DNA of 64,000 bases from Rhizobium sp. C1 (GCF_021026335.1 NZ_JAJNCY010000001.1:372001-436000); one strand, 5' to 3'; counted from the stretch's first letter, positions 1 to 8,737 are shown. Numbers and translations are program-made. Notes: a model not told the origin generated them from the letters alone.

Positions 1-2
1 AT

Positions 3-854
3 GCCCGCAATCCCTCGAAAGTGCCATTCTTCCCCGATACCGGCTCGATGAATGCCGAGCGCTTCGGCGATCAGACGTTCCCCGTCTTCATGCAGCCGAC
101 GGAGACGCCCTATGCGCTGCAGCCGCAGGGATCGCAGCCGCCGCAGCCGGGTTATCAGGCACCGCCGACATCGACGAAGCTCGATCCGTCCCGGGTTCGC
201 GGCCGGCAAAGCTATTACCCGTCCGCGCCGTCTTCCATGGGCCAGCAATCCTCGCTGGGACGTCCGCTTGTCGCGCCGCAGGCGCAGACGCGCGTGGCAA
301 GGCTCGACCCGGATGTATGGACGCGCTACGGGTCCGTGATGGACGGCGGACATTTGCTGCCGGCCATTCCGATCGAGCGCGTCAATCCCGGCCTGCTGCG
401 CCAGAAGGTGGCCTATGCGACGCGCGAGAAGCCGGGTACGCTGGTCGTCGATACGCGTTCGCGCTTTCTCTATCTTGTCGAGGGGAACGGGCAGGCGCTG
501 CGCTATGGCGTCGGCCTTGGCCGGCAGGGCTATGCCTGGTCCGGGCGCGGCGTGATCCGCACCAAGCAGAAGTGGCCGCGCTGGACGCCGACCGAGGGCA
601 TGGCGGACGCCTCGACGGACATCAACAACATCAAGGTGCGCGGCGGGATGATCGCCGGATCCGAAAATCCGCTCGGGGCGAGGGCGCTTTACATCTACAA
701 GGACGGCAAGGATACGCTCTACCGCGTCCATGGTACACCCGACTGGCAATCTGTCGGGAAACAGGCCTCGTCCGGCTGTGTCCGCATGTATAATCAGGAT
801 GTCGTCGACCTGTATAACAGGGTGCGCGACGGCGCTGTCATCGTGGTGATGTAG
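3..854 (+). CDS. L,D-transpeptidase (YkuD domain), 5' partial
   Basis: Periplasmic L,D-transpeptidase of the ErfK/YbiS/YkuD family, which makes 3-3 cross-links in peptidoglycan or anchors proteins to it. The catalytic signature is near the C-terminus: HGTPDWQ followed by SSGCVRM, where the Cys is the acyl-enzyme nucleophile and the His its partner. The YkuD domain fills the last 160 or so residues. The part before it is Pro/Gln/Ser-rich and looks disordered. The frame is open back to the window edge. A GTG at 21 is possible, but no signal peptide is visible after it, so the true start probably lies outside the window. Confidence 0.85.
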   Translation, partial: ARNPSKVPFFPDTGSMNAERFGDQTFPVFMQPTETPYALQPQGSQPPQPGYQAPPTSTKLDPSRVRGRQSYYPSAPSSMGQQSSLGRPLVAPQAQTRVARLDPDVWTRYGSVMDGGHLLPAIPIERVNPGLLRQKVAYATREKPGTLVVDTRSRFLYLVEGNGQALRYGVGLGRQGYAWSGRGVIRTKQKWPRWTPTEGMADASTDINNIKVRGGMIAGSENPLGARALYIYKDGKDTLYRVHGTPDWQSVGKQASSGCVRMYNQDVVDLYNRVRDGAVIVVM

Positions 855-880
855 AGCTTGGCTATCGGCGTATTGATCCA

Positions 881-928
881 GATCGGAGACGCCGAATCGA
901 TTTTCTTAAAATCTTCGCTTCTCCGATC
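881..928. repeat. Inverted repeat in the gap before the DUF982 gene
   Basis: GATCGGAGA at 881-889 and TCTCCGATC at 920-928 are perfect 9-bp inverted arms around an AT-rich loop. It lies downstream of the L,D-transpeptidase gene and upstream of the DUF982 gene. It could be a weak terminator or an operator. No long T-run follows it, so the role is open. Confidence 0.35.
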
Positions 929-1007
929 ATGGAGGGGGAACATTCAGCGCAAGCCGTCGTTCTGTGTCCGGCAGTGAGTGCTTGAATGAGAATGCGAGGA
1001 GTTGAGA

Positions 1008-1352
1008 ATGATGTTGGTCTCTGTGCGTTGGAGAACGCCGGTGATGGTGAGTTTTGCGAATGGCGCGGCGCGCCAGTTCGATTGCGTTCATGATGCGCTC
1101 GACTGCCTTCAGCACGAATGGCCTTCTCCCCGTGGCAAGCGTCACCAGAAAGCAATCGACGTCCTGAGCGCGGCACTGGCGCGCCTGGTGCCCGTTGATG
1201 ATGCCCGCAAGGCCTTCGTGTCTGCCTGTGTCGAGTCCGGTATTCTTGTGCCGCAGGCGCTGCAAAAGGGCGGCAAGGCGCGCAAGATGAAAGCCTCGTC
1301 GAACGAGGCCGGCAAGTTGTCCGGTCGTCTTGGTATGGAGGCGTCAGGCTGA
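1008..1352 (+). CDS. DUF982 family protein
   Basis: Small cytoplasmic protein of about 114 residues that matches DUF982, a rhizobial family of unknown function with many paralogues per genome. The family pattern is visible: a W-x-x-PV segment at the start, the WPSPRGKRH-type segment around residue 40, then the helix carrying DDARKAFVSACVESGI. The basic C-terminal tail after residue 85 goes beyond the family core. GAGGA at 996-1000 places the start at the ATG at 1008 rather than the upstream TTG at 1002. It stands alone, convergent with ohrR. No function can be assigned. Confidence 0.7.
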   Translation: MMLVSVRWRTPVMVSFANGAARQFDCVHDALDCLQHEWPSPRGKRHQKAIDVLSAALARLVPVDDARKAFVSACVESGILVPQALQKGGKARKMKASSNEAGKLSGRLGMEASG

Positions 1353-1363
1353 GCCTGGCGCGC

Positions 1364-1843
1364 TCAACTCGCTCCCTCATGGCTGACGGCGCCATCGAGC
1401 GCCGCTTTCAGTTTAATGACCCTGTCGCGCATTTCATCCAGATCGTCGACGCCGCAGCCCACAAGTTGGCCGATGGCGGGAACGATCTTGTCGAGGGCCT
1501 GCCGTCGAGCGCTCTTTCCGTGTTCGGTCAGGGAGATGACGACCTGGCGTTCGTCGTTCTCGTCGCGCATGCGGGTGATCATGCCGAGCTTTTCCAGGCG
1601 CTTGAGCAGTGGCGAGAGGGTGCCGGAATCGAGATCGAGCTTTGCCCCGATCTCCTTCACCGTCTGACCGTTGCGCTCCCACAGAACCATCATGACGATA
1701 TATTGCGGATAGGTGAGGCCGAGCGCGTCGAGAAGCGGTTTGTAGGCGCGATTGAACGCATGCGCTGCCGAGTAGATCGCAAAGCAGAGCTGCTGCTCGA
1801 GTTTCAGAACATTATCCTGTGGTTTCATCGCCTTGATCCCCAA
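1364..1843 (-). CDS. ohrR: MarR-type organic peroxide sensor OhrR
   Basis: Redox-sensing MarR-family repressor of the ohr gene. The N-terminal segment [16 protein letters not shown] carries the reactive Cys conserved in OhrR. A second Cys (LVGCGVDD) near residue 130 suggests a two-Cys OhrR, in which peroxide oxidation forms an intersubunit disulphide and releases DNA. The winged-helix region contains the MarR signatures [14 protein letters not shown] and DERQV. The gene is divergent from ohr across 113 bp holding a palindrome, the standard arrangement for this pair in rhizobia. The start used gives 159 residues; an internal ATG six codons in would match the family equally well. Confidence 0.9.
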   Translation of the reverse strand: MGIKAMKPQDNVLKLEQQLCFAIYSAAHAFNRAYKPLLDALGLTYPQYIVMMVLWERNGQTVKEIGAKLDLDSGTLSPLLKRLEKLGMITRMRDENDERQVVISLTEHGKSARRQALDKIVPAIGQLVGCGVDDLDEMRDRVIKLKAALDGAVSHEGAS

Positions 1844-1890
1844 GTTCGCCGCCTATTGATAGCAGGCGGAGAAAAATCCTGCAAAATCCT

Positions 1891-1902
1891 ATTGCGCACA
1901 AT
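1891..1902. promoter_or_regulatory. Candidate OhrR operator
   Basis: ATTGCGCACAAT is an inverted repeat (ATTG/CAAT with a GCGC-like core) in the AT-rich ohrR-ohr intergenic region. A related half-site, TTATGCGCTA, follows at 1907-1916. The position between the divergent peroxide genes and the symmetry fit an OhrR site, but binding is inferred. Confidence 0.5.
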
Positions 1903-1956
1903 CTAATTATGCGCTATCTAAAGATCAACAGCAACCCCCGAAGTATGGAGAGCGAA

Positions 1957-2376
1957 ATGTCTGTAGCTTACACTGCGAATGCAACGGCAACCGGCGGCGG
2001 CCGTAACGGTCACACGAAGTCTGACGACGGCGTTATCGACCTGAACCTGACGGTTCCGAAGGGGCTGGGCGGCGACGGCGCACGCGGCAGCAACCCGGAA
2101 CAGCTCTTCGCAGCCGGTTACGCCGCCTGCTTCATGGGCGCGCTGCGCTTCGTTGCGGGTCAGGCCAAGGTGAAGCTGCCGGAAGAGACCAGCGTTTCGG
2201 TCAGCGTCGGCATCGGCCCGCGTGAAGGCGGTTTTGAAATCCATCCGGCCGTTTCGGTTTCGATCCCCGGCTTTGACCGCGCACAGGCTGAAGACCTCGT
2301 TGCCAAGGCACACCAGGTCTGCCCCTACAGCCACGCCATGCGCACGACGAAGGAAGTCGAGGCCAAGCTCGTCTGA
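1957..2376 (+). CDS. ohr: Organic hydroperoxide resistance protein Ohr
   Basis: Thiol peroxidase of the Ohr/OsmC family that reduces organic and fatty-acid hydroperoxides, using lipoyl-dependent reductants in studied homologues. Both catalytic cysteines are present: GYAACFMGAL (about residue 60) and AHQVCPYSHAM (about residue 124). An RGSNPEQLFAAGY segment precedes the first. The length of 139 residues is typical. The start at 1957 follows GGAG at 1947-1950 with 6-nt spacing; an upstream ATG at 1909 would add an atypical leader that overlaps the operator region. It is divergent from ohrR and presumably induced by organic peroxide. Confidence 0.95.
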   Translation: MSVAYTANATATGGGRNGHTKSDDGVIDLNLTVPKGLGGDGARGSNPEQLFAAGYAACFMGALRFVAGQAKVKLPEETSVSVSVGIGPREGGFEIHPAVSVSIPGFDRAQAEDLVAKAHQVCPYSHAMRTTKEVEAKLV

Positions 2377-2380
2377 TCTA

Positions 2381-2437
2381 GAGCAATTCGAGCGAAAGTG
2401 GACGCCGGTTTCGCGTCCGGAATTGCGTAAAAACAAA
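2381..2437 (+). repeat. Rhizobial intergenic palindrome, copy 1
   Basis: A 57-bp element starting GAGCAATTCGAGCGAAAG and ending GGAATTGCG plus an A-rich tail. The outer arms GCAATTC/GAATTGC enclose an inner hairpin GGACGC-GCGTCC. It starts 4 bp after the ohr stop codon. Related copies occur at 13188-13244 and 22167-22213. It is followed by another dyad (CTATAGCGC repeated at 2441 and 2473), so this is a composite element. Such short palindromes are known as intergenic mosaic repeats in Rhizobiaceae. Confidence 0.75.
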
Positions 2438-2486
2438 CGGCTATAGCGCTTAAGTTTTTCCGTTTAATGCTGAGGCGCTATAGCGT

Positions 2487-2942
2487 TCAGATCTCTTTCG
2501 AGATTGTCAGCAAATTCTGCCGCAGGCGATCCCCATCGCCCTGCGGCAGTTTCGTTTCGACGTCTGCGTGCTCGGCGATCCAGATGGGGGTTGCCTGGGC
2601 CAGAAGGGCAAGGCCCTCGGGCGTCAGCTTGAGGCGCTTTTCGCGCCGGTCCTTTTCACCTGCGACAATCTCGACCAGCCCGCGCCGGGTCAGGGGTTTG
2701 AGTACGGCAGTCAGCGTGGTGCGGTCCATGGCCAGCAGGTCTGCGACCGGTGACATGGCTGGCGGCTCAGGCCTGTTGAGCGACATGAGCAGCGAAAATT
2801 GCCCGTTATTGATCCCCAGATGGCGGAAGGCGCGGTCGAAACGGCGCGCCAGTGCCCGGGCTGCCCGTTGCGTGTGAAGGCACAGGCAGTGGTCGCGAAC
2901 ATGCAGGGTCGTCTGATAGGGGACCGGAGAAGCGTTTGACAT
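2487..2942 (-). CDS. MarR family transcriptional regulator
   Basis: Winged-helix regulator of about 150 residues. The MarR pattern is visible: the dimerisation helix with RAARALARRFDRAF, the recognition region DRTTLTAVLKPLTRRGLVE, and the wing AGEKDRREKRLKLT. Two Cys residues near residue 20 (HCLCLHT) could be redox- or metal-sensitive, but that is speculative. It is divergent from the VOC-family gene at 3010, with an AT-rich gap between them, so it probably controls that gene and itself. The start chosen is the ATG giving MSNASPVPYQ; an ATG three codons upstream is also possible. Confidence 0.8.
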   Translation of the reverse strand: MSNASPVPYQTTLHVRDHCLCLHTQRAARALARRFDRAFRHLGINNGQFSLLMSLNRPEPPAMSPVADLLAMDRTTLTAVLKPLTRRGLVEIVAGEKDRREKRLKLTPEGLALLAQATPIWIAEHADVETKLPQGDGDRLRQNLLTISKEI

Positions 2943-3009
2943 GTCTGTCATAATATGTTGGTATCAACCTATAGTCAAATATCTTATTTTCACTATGGCG
3001 GAGGATGAC

Positions 3010-3801
3010 ATGGCGGGCGAGGGAAATTTCATCTGGCACGAGCTGATGACCACAGATACCGCAGCGGCGGGACAATTTTACAGCGCGGTGGTCGGCTGGA
3101 ATGCGGAGAAGGCGGACAACACCACCGCCGGCGGCATGGACTATACGCTGTTCAAGCTTCCCGGCTTCGAGATGGGCACGGCCGGCATGATGGCGCTGAC
3201 GCCCGAGATGCAGACCGGCGGCGCACGTCCGGCCTGGATCGGCTATATCTATGTCGACGACGTTGACGCCAAGACGGCGGAGGTCCCGACGCGGGGCGGG
3301 ATGGTCCACATGGGGCCGACGGACATCCCGGGCATCGGCCGCTTCTCCGTGGTCGCCGATCCGCATGGCGCGACATTCTATCTCTTCAGGCCGAATATGC
3401 CCGACGGGCCGATGCCCGAGATGCCGAAGCCCGGCTCTCCTGGCACCTTCGGCTGGAACGAGCTGAACGCGGGCGAGCTCGACGTGGCTTTCGACTTCTA
3501 TTCGGCTCTGTTCGGCTGGACGAAAACCATGGCGGTGCCGATGGGCGAGATGGGCATCTATCAGGTCTTCGCCAACGAGGGGCGGGACATTGGCGGCATG
3601 ATGAGGAAGGTGTCGCAGGTTCCGATGCCGTTCTGGCAGTTCTATATCACCGTGGATGCGATCGATGCGGCAGTGGAAAGGGTCAAGACCCACGGCGGCA
3701 AGATCACCAACGGGCCGCATCCCGTGCCGGGCGACGCGTGGATTGTCGAGGGGGTCGATCCGCAAGGGGCGAAATTCGCGCTGACGGCGGGCAAGCGGTA
3801 A
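3010..3801 (+). CDS. Two-domain VOC (glyoxalase-like) protein
   Basis: Protein of 263 residues with two vicinal-oxygen-chelate domains. The first begins at NFIWHELMTTD, the second at GTFGWNELNAGE near residue 145. Each repeats the pattern of an F-Y-S-A segment followed by a metal-ligand region (IGYIYVDDVD; FYITVDAID). Members bind divalent metals and act as glyoxalases, dioxygenases or antibiotic-binding proteins; the substrate cannot be told here. The start at 3010 has GGAGG at 3000-3004; the ATG at 2995 lacks a site. It is divergent from the MarR gene, which suggests control by it. Confidence 0.8.
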   Translation: MAGEGNFIWHELMTTDTAAAGQFYSAVVGWNAEKADNTTAGGMDYTLFKLPGFEMGTAGMMALTPEMQTGGARPAWIGYIYVDDVDAKTAEVPTRGGMVHMGPTDIPGIGRFSVVADPHGATFYLFRPNMPDGPMPEMPKPGSPGTFGWNELNAGELDVAFDFYSALFGWTKTMAVPMGEMGIYQVFANEGRDIGGMMRKVSQVPMPFWQFYITVDAIDAAVERVKTHGGKITNGPHPVPGDAWIVEGVDPQGAKFALTAGKR

Positions 3802-3949
3802 TCATCGACATGTTCGGAAGCGTCCCGCCGCCGCAAAGGGGGCGGGCGCCGATGCGCCACCTTCTCCCAAGGGGAGAAGAGGGAGAGGGCCGCGGACTTG
3901 CCAGGACCGTCGGCCGGCTCGCCGGACTTTCTTGGAGGTAGGCTGACGG

Positions 3950-5512
3950 CTACTTCTTCAAGCTGCCCAATATCCCGCGCACCAGTGCCCGTCCGAGCGA
4001 ACTCGCGACCGATCGCGCGGCTGACTTCATCGCCGCTTCGACCACCGTCTCGCGCTGGCGGCCGCCGGATTTGGTCGTGCCGCCGCCGCCGAGCACCGAG
4101 CCGAGGTCGGGAAGCGTCCAGCGGTTGCTGCCGGGCTGTCCGTCCGGTGGCTGGATGTCTTCCTGATGCGGGGGATGGCCCTGTTGCTGCTTGTCTTCTG
4201 CGGCCTGTGCCTTGCCGGCCAGGATTTCATAGGCCGAGACTCGATCGAGATCGGTGTCGTTGGTCTCGTCGATCGGCGACTGCGACAGGACCTCGGCGAG
4301 CCCATCGTCGCTCAAGGGGCCGAGCAGCGAGGATGGCGGGCGGATCAGCGTGCGCTGGACGACGGAGGGCGTGCCCTTGGCCTCCAGCGTCGAGACCAGC
4401 GCCTCGCCGGTCCCGAGATTGGAGATGACTTCGGCGGCGTTGAAATCCGGGTTGGGCCTGAACGTGTCGGCAGCGATCTTCACGGCCTTTACTTCGTTGG
4501 GCGAATAGGCGCGCAGCGCATGCTGGATGCGGTTGCCGAGCTGGGCAAGCACGGTGTCCGGCACGTCGGCGGGATTCTGCGTCACGAAATAGACGCCGAC
4601 GCCCTTGGAGCGGATGAGGCGGACGACCTGCTCGATGCGCTCCAGCAGCACCTTTGGTGCGTCCTTGAAGAGCAGATGCGCCTCGTCGAAGAAGAAGACG
4701 AGCTTCGGTTTTACCGGATCGCCGACTTCCGGCAGTTCCTCGAAAAGTTCCGAGAGCAGCCAGAGCAGGAAGGTGGCATAGAGCTTCGGGCTGAGCATGA
4801 GCTTTTGCGCGGCGAGCACCGAGATATAGCCGCGCCCGTCATAGGTCGTGCGCATCAGGTCGGAGATCTTCAGCGCCGGTTCGCCGAAGAAGCTCGTCGC
4901 GCCCTGCTGCTCGAGGATCAGCAATTGCCGTTGGATCGCGCCGACGGAGGTGGGGGAGACGAGGCCGTATTTTGCTGAAATCTCCTTGGCGTTCTGCGAC
5001 ATGTAGGTGAGCAGCGCCTGGAAGTCCTTGAGATCAAGAAGCGGCAGGCCCTGTTCGTCGGCGAGCTTGAAGGCGATGTTGATCACGCCTTCCTGCGCGT
5101 CGGAGGCGTCCATCATGCGGGCGAGGAGGAGGGGGCCCATTTCGGTGACAGTGGCGCGCATGCGGTGTCCGCGTTCGCCGAAGAGATCCCAGAAGATGAC
5201 GGGGAACTTGTTGTATGCGAAATCGTCGAGGCCGATTTCCTTGGCGCGCTTTTCGAGGAAGTCCTTCGGCTCGCCCTTGCCACCGATGCCGGAAAGGTCG
5301 CCCTTCACGTCGGCGCAGAAGACCGGCACGCCGGCATTGGAGAAGCCTTCGGCCAGGATCTGCAGCGTCACCGTCTTGCCGGTCCCGGTTGCGCCCGTCA
5401 CGAGGCCATGGCGGTTGCCGTATTTCAGCTCGAGATATTCGCCCTTGTTGATGCTGTCGTCCGGTTTGCGGCTGGTGCCGATGAAGATCTTGCCGTCCTG
5501 TTGCATCGTCAT
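3950..5512 (-). CDS. HerA-like ATPase, DUF853 (YjgR) family
   Basis: Cytoplasmic P-loop ATPase of 520 residues related to HerA/FtsK. Walker A is GATGTGKT (about residue 42). Walker B is LVFFFDEAH (about residue 280). The sensor/arginine region follows in YFVTQNPADVPDTVLAQLGNR. The rest of the DUF853 domain runs to about residue 410, followed by a low-complexity linker rich in Gln and Gly and a basic C-terminal helix. The physiological role of DUF853 proteins is not established. It stands alone, with its 5' end facing the DUF2267-like gene across 176 bp. Confidence 0.85.
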   Translation of the reverse strand: MTMQQDGKIFIGTSRKPDDSINKGEYLELKYGNRHGLVTGATGTGKTVTLQILAEGFSNAGVPVFCADVKGDLSGIGGKGEPKDFLEKRAKEIGLDDFAYNKFPVIFWDLFGERGHRMRATVTEMGPLLLARMMDASDAQEGVINIAFKLADEQGLPLLDLKDFQALLTYMSQNAKEISAKYGLVSPTSVGAIQRQLLILEQQGATSFFGEPALKISDLMRTTYDGRGYISVLAAQKLMLSPKLYATFLLWLLSELFEELPEVGDPVKPKLVFFFDEAHLLFKDAPKVLLERIEQVVRLIRSKGVGVYFVTQNPADVPDTVLAQLGNRIQHALRAYSPNEVKAVKIAADTFRPNPDFNAAEVISNLGTGEALVSTLEAKGTPSVVQRTLIRPPSSLLGPLSDDGLAEVLSQSPIDETNDTDLDRVSAYEILAGKAQAAEDKQQQGHPPHQEDIQPPDGQPGSNRWTLPDLGSVLGGGGTTKSGGRQRETVVEAAMKSAARSVASSLGRALVRGILGSLKK

Positions 5513-5648
5513 GCGGTGCTCCCTCAGCCAGCCCTATGGAGGGCAGGGCTATGTTCATTGAATCGTAGACATGATTTTATATGGTGACGGCGCAATGGCG
5601 GCAACAAGAGCCGGATGGCTTCTTGTCATCCTCCGCGATTTCTATTAC

Positions 5649-5664
5649 GTTGACGTTCACGTCA
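5649..5664. promoter_or_regulatory. Palindrome TTGACGT-TC-ACGTCAA
   Basis: Perfect 7-bp arms with a 2-bp centre, lying 24 bp before the start of the gene at 5689. A near-identical palindrome (TTGACG-TTCG-CGTCAA) stands before the aminotransferase gene at 7768-7783. The shape resembles sites of MerR-family regulators of branched-chain amino acid catabolism (LiuR type) in proteobacteria. The regulator is not in this window. Confidence 0.5.
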
Positions 5665-5688
5665 ATTTTGACTTTACGGGAGAACTTC

Positions 5689-6057
5689 ATGAACGAACTG
5701 GTTTCCAAGGTTGCCGATGCTGTCGGTCTCGAGCCTGCTGTCGCCGAAAAGGCGATCGGCCTCATGCTTTCCTTCCTTAAGAAGGAAGGTGACGATCAGG
5801 CCGTTTCCGCCATGATCGCGGCGATTCCCGGCGCCGAAGAGCTGGCTGCCTCGCAGAACGGCGGCGGCGGTCTCCTCGGCGGTCTGCTCGGCGGCGGCAT
5901 CATGGCGCTTGGTCAGCAGCTGATGAGCGCCGGTCTCGGCATGGGCGAGATCACCTCGCTCGCCAAGGAGACCATGTCGGTCGCCCGTCAATATGCCGGC
6001 GATCAGGTTGTTGACGACGTGATCGCCTCGGTGCCGGGTCTCAGCCAGTTCGTCTGA
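5689..6057 (+). CDS. Small DUF2267-like helical protein
   Basis: Protein of 122 residues with an amphipathic N-terminal half (MNELVSKVADAVGLEP, then VAEKAIGLMLSFLKKEG). A Gly-rich hinge (GGGGLLGGLLGGG) divides it from a C-terminal half that repeats helix patterns. It resembles proteins annotated as DUF2267 in rhizobia; I am not certain of the family number. There is no signal peptide or clear membrane helix. The start is fixed by GGGAGA at 5678-5683. A strong terminator follows the stop. The palindrome at 5649-5664 lies in its promoter region. Confidence 0.6.
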   Translation: MNELVSKVADAVGLEPAVAEKAIGLMLSFLKKEGDDQAVSAMIAAIPGAEELAASQNGGGGLLGGLLGGGIMALGQQLMSAGLGMGEITSLAKETMSVARQYAGDQVVDDVIASVPGLSQFV

Positions 6058-6081
6058 TCCGCTTTTCCAGGACCATTGTTG

Positions 6082-6107
6082 AAGCCCGGCCTCGTGCCGG
6101 GCTTTTT
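6082..6107 (+). terminator. Rho-independent terminator
   Basis: Perfect 9-bp stem AAGCCCGGC / GCCGGGCTT with loop CTCGT, followed by a T5 run. It lies 25 bp after the stop of the DUF2267-like gene. Confidence 0.9.
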
Positions 6108-6262
6108 CGGTTGTGGGCCGTTAACCGAAATTTTGCCCCGGCTTGCTATTTGGAGGGAAGAGGTTTCGGAGCCGAGACAAGAGGCTCAGGAACTCAATAG
6201 ATAATCACTTATCTTGATTATCTGAAATCTCCAAAATCTAAGATTCAAATAATCGAATTTCA

Positions 6263-7036
6263 TTAAGCCTTTGTCGCGACAATGAAAAGTCGCGGGAAGC
6301 GCAAGAGTACGCGCCCGTCATCGAGCGGCGGATAGGCCTTCCGGATCGCCTCTGTATAGGCTTCCAGATAGGCCGGGCGGTCCTTTTCCTCCAGCAGATC
6401 GAGCCAGGGTCGCAGGCCTGTTCCCTTCACCCATTCAACGATGGCTTCCGCATTGGCGAGCGGGTGATAGTAGATCGTGTGCCAGAGATCGACGCGACTT
6501 GAGAGCGGGTTGAGCTTGTTCATGTACTCTTCTGGCTTCGGCAGGAGAGGCCGCTTGCCCTTGCCGCCGACAAAGCGATGGCCCCAAGGCCCGGAAAGCG
6601 CTGTCTCTTCCATCAGTCGATGGGTCGGCTCGCTCAGATTGTCCGGCATCTGGATTGCCAGTACGCCGCCGGGTTTAAGGCCCTCTGTGACCAGCCGCTT
6701 CAGCACGGCAAGCTGGTCAGGCACCCACTGAAACACAGCATTGGCATAGAGGAGGTCAGCCTTCTCCGCAGGCAGCCATGTTTCGAGACCGCCATGGGAG
6801 AACGTGAGGCCCGGCAGACGCTTGCGTGCCGCCTCCAGCATGTTCACGTCGCTATCCATGCCTTCCAAACGGGTATCCGGGAAGCGCTCCGCGATCAGCT
6901 CCGTCGAGTTGCCCGGTCCGCAGCCCATGTCGATGGCAAGCGTCGGCGCGTCGAGTGGCACCTGGGCCAGAAGGTCGCGGGCGGGGCGGGTGCGTTCGTC
7001 TTCGAACTTGAGATACTGCGCCGGCGACCAGGCCAT
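6263..7036 (-). CDS. tam: Trans-aconitate 2-methyltransferase
   Basis: SAM-dependent methyltransferase of 257 residues that esterifies trans-aconitate, a toxic isomer of cis-aconitate. The Rossmann SAM site is visible: [16 protein letters not shown] (motif I, about residue 35) and [10 protein letters not shown] (motif II). The family-specific [11 protein letters not shown] (about residue 95) follows. The N-terminus [19 protein letters not shown] is characteristic of Tam, which separates it from generic methyltransferases. It follows the haloacid dehalogenase gene on the same strand with a 5-bp gap, so the two probably form one transcript. Confidence 0.92.
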   Translation of the reverse strand: MAWSPAQYLKFEDERTRPARDLLAQVPLDAPTLAIDMGCGPGNSTELIAERFPDTRLEGMDSDVNMLEAARKRLPGLTFSHGGLETWLPAEKADLLYANAVFQWVPDQLAVLKRLVTEGLKPGGVLAIQMPDNLSEPTHRLMEETALSGPWGHRFVGGKGKRPLLPKPEEYMNKLNPLSSRVDLWHTIYYHPLANAEAIVEWVKGTGLRPWLDLLEEKDRPAYLEAYTEAIRKAYPPLDDGRVLLRFPRLFIVATKA

Positions 7037-7041
7037 GGGGG

Positions 7042-7695
7042 TTACTCCAATCCGTTGAGTGAGGGCAGAATGAGCGAGGGACCGTAGTCCTTGTATTCGT
7101 CCGGCGCGTTGGCGCGGTTGATCCAGACGGTGCGGAAGCCGAATTTGGTTGCGCCCGCCACGTCCCAGCGGTTGGACGACTGGAAGGAGACGGCATCCGG
7201 ATAGAGCCGGTAATTGGTCGTCACCATGTCATAGACCTGCGGCGCGGTCTTGAAGGTGCGGATCTCGTCGACGGAGAAGATGTCGTCGATCATCGTGTCG
7301 AGAGCCGAGTTCTTCACCGCCGCGGCCAGCATGGCCGGCGAGCCATTCGAAAGGATCGCGATGCGTGCGCCGCCGGCTTTCAGCATTCTCAGCGTGGCGG
7401 GCACTTCCGGATAACAGTCGAGCTTCCAATAGGCCTGCAGCAGCCTGTCGCGCAAGGCTTTGTTGACGCTCGGCACACGCCAGAAGGCGTAGTCCAGCGC
7501 CTGTTCGGTCAGCGCCCAGAAATCCTGATAGCCGCCCATCAGCGCGCGCACCCAGGAATATTCGAGCTGTTTGGCGCGCCACACATCGGAGAAAAGCTGC
7601 CCGTCCGGGCCCACGTCGCCGGCGTAGCGGCGCACGGCCGCATGAACGTCGAAAAGCGTGCCGTAGGCATCGAAAACATAGGCTGCGTATGACAT
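7042..7695 (-). CDS. Haloacid dehalogenase, type II
   Basis: HAD-superfamily hydrolase resembling L-2-haloacid dehalogenase (217 residues). The nucleophile motif is [11 protein letters not shown] at the N-terminus. Motif II is [12 protein letters not shown] near residue 115. The Lys/Asp region is FKTAPQVYD and the family-typical [18 protein letters not shown], where the SSN...D pattern marks type II dehalogenases. The start at 7695 gives the standard [14 protein letters not shown]-terminus. The natural substrate is unknown; many members act on haloacids or short organic acids. It is upstream of tam and divergent from the aminotransferase gene. Confidence 0.85.
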   Translation of the reverse strand: MSYAAYVFDAYGTLFDVHAAVRRYAGDVGPDGQLFSDVWRAKQLEYSWVRALMGGYQDFWALTEQALDYAFWRVPSVNKALRDRLLQAYWKLDCYPEVPATLRMLKAGGARIAILSNGSPAMLAAAVKNSALDTMIDDIFSVDEIRTFKTAPQVYDMVTTNYRLYPDAVSFQSSNRWDVAGATKFGFRTVWINRANAPDEYKDYGPSLILPSLNGLE

Positions 7696-7767
7696 GTCCC
7701 GTCCGGTTTTTATTAGCCGCCGCAAATGCTTGGCGGTTCCCCATTGTGCGGCGCAAAATGAGGCAGA

Positions 7768-7783
7768 TTGACGTTCGCGTCAA
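7768..7783. promoter_or_regulatory. Palindrome TTGACG-TTCG-CGTCAA
   Basis: 6-bp inverted arms between the divergent dehalogenase (7695) and aminotransferase (7865) genes. It matches the palindrome at 5649-5664 in 15 of 16 positions. A further TTGACGTCA half-like site occurs at 7805-7813. A shared regulator, possibly a MerR-type LiuR homologue, is inferred. Confidence 0.5.
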
Positions 7784-7864
7784 TATATCACCGATTTTCC
7801 TTGGGTTGACGTCAGCGACAAATGAGCCTTCATTGCCCGCATGAAGAACAAGAAGGAGGCGGCC

Positions 7865-8737
7865 ATGCACGGCAGCGCGGACACGAAGATCACCACCTGG
7901 AACTATATCGACGGCGAATGGCTGCCGGGCAATCCGCCGGTTGCCGGTCCCTCGACCCATGCCATGTGGCTCGGCTCCTCGGTGTTTGATGGCGCGCGCT
8001 GGTTCGATGGCGTGGCGCCGGATCTCGGTCTGCATTGCCAGCGGATCAATCGTTCGGCGCTCGCGCTCGGGCTGAAGCCCACCAAGACGCCGCAGGAGAT
8101 CGAGGCGTTGGCGCGGGAGGGGATTGCCCGCTTCGATGGCACAAGCCCGCTCTACATCAAGCCGATGTATTGGGGCGAGTCCGGCTCCGCCGGGCTCGTG
8201 GCGGTCGATCCGGAATCGACCCGTTTCGCGCTGGTCATCTTCGAGGCCGCCATGCCGCCGAAGGACCAGCCGGGGGTGAAGCTCACGCTCTCGCCCTTCC
8301 GCCGCCCGACGATGGAATGCATGCCGACGAATGCCAAGGCCGGCTGCCTTTATCCCAACAATGGCCGCATCCTCTCGGAGGCCCGCTCGCGCGGCTTCGA
8401 CAACGCGCTGGTGCGCGACATGCTGGGCAATGTCGCCGAAACCGGCTCGGCCAACATCTTCATGGTCAAGGACGGCGTGGCCTTCACACCGGCCGAGAAC
8501 CACACGTTCCTCGCCGGCATCACCCGCTCCCGCGTCATGAAATTGCTCCGCGCCGCCGGCGTAGAGGTGCGCGAGACGACGCTGTCGGTCGATGATTTCA
8601 TGAAGGCGGACGAGGTCTTCATGTCGGGTAATTATTCCAAGGTACAGCCGGTCATCCAGCTTGACGGGCGCAGCTATCAGAAGGGTCCGGTCACGGCGCG
8701 AGCCTATGATCTGTACATGGATTGGGCGAAGAGGTGA
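7865..8737 (+). CDS. Branched-chain amino acid aminotransferase (PLP class IV)
   Basis: Class IV PLP aminotransferase of 290 residues, IlvE-like. It interconverts Leu/Ile/Val and their 2-oxo acids. The PLP lysine sits in TNAKAGCLYPNN (about residue 160). The phosphate-binding and domain signatures follow in GNVAETGSANIFMVKDG and GITRSRVMKLL. The start at 7865 is fixed by GGAGG at 7855-7859; the ATG at 7841 has no site. In rhizobia such lone copies outside ilv operons are often linked to amino acid use rather than synthesis, which fits the LiuR-like palindrome upstream. The 3' end overlaps the convergent GGDEF gene by 47 bp. Confidence 0.88.
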   Translation: MHGSADTKITTWNYIDGEWLPGNPPVAGPSTHAMWLGSSVFDGARWFDGVAPDLGLHCQRINRSALALGLKPTKTPQEIEALAREGIARFDGTSPLYIKPMYWGESGSAGLVAVDPESTRFALVIFEAAMPPKDQPGVKLTLSPFRRPTMECMPTNAKAGCLYPNNGRILSEARSRGFDNALVRDMLGNVAETGSANIFMVKDGVAFTPAENHTFLAGITRSRVMKLLRAAGVEVRETTLSVDDFMKADEVFMSGNYSKVQPVIQLDGRSYQKGPVTARAYDLYMDWAKR

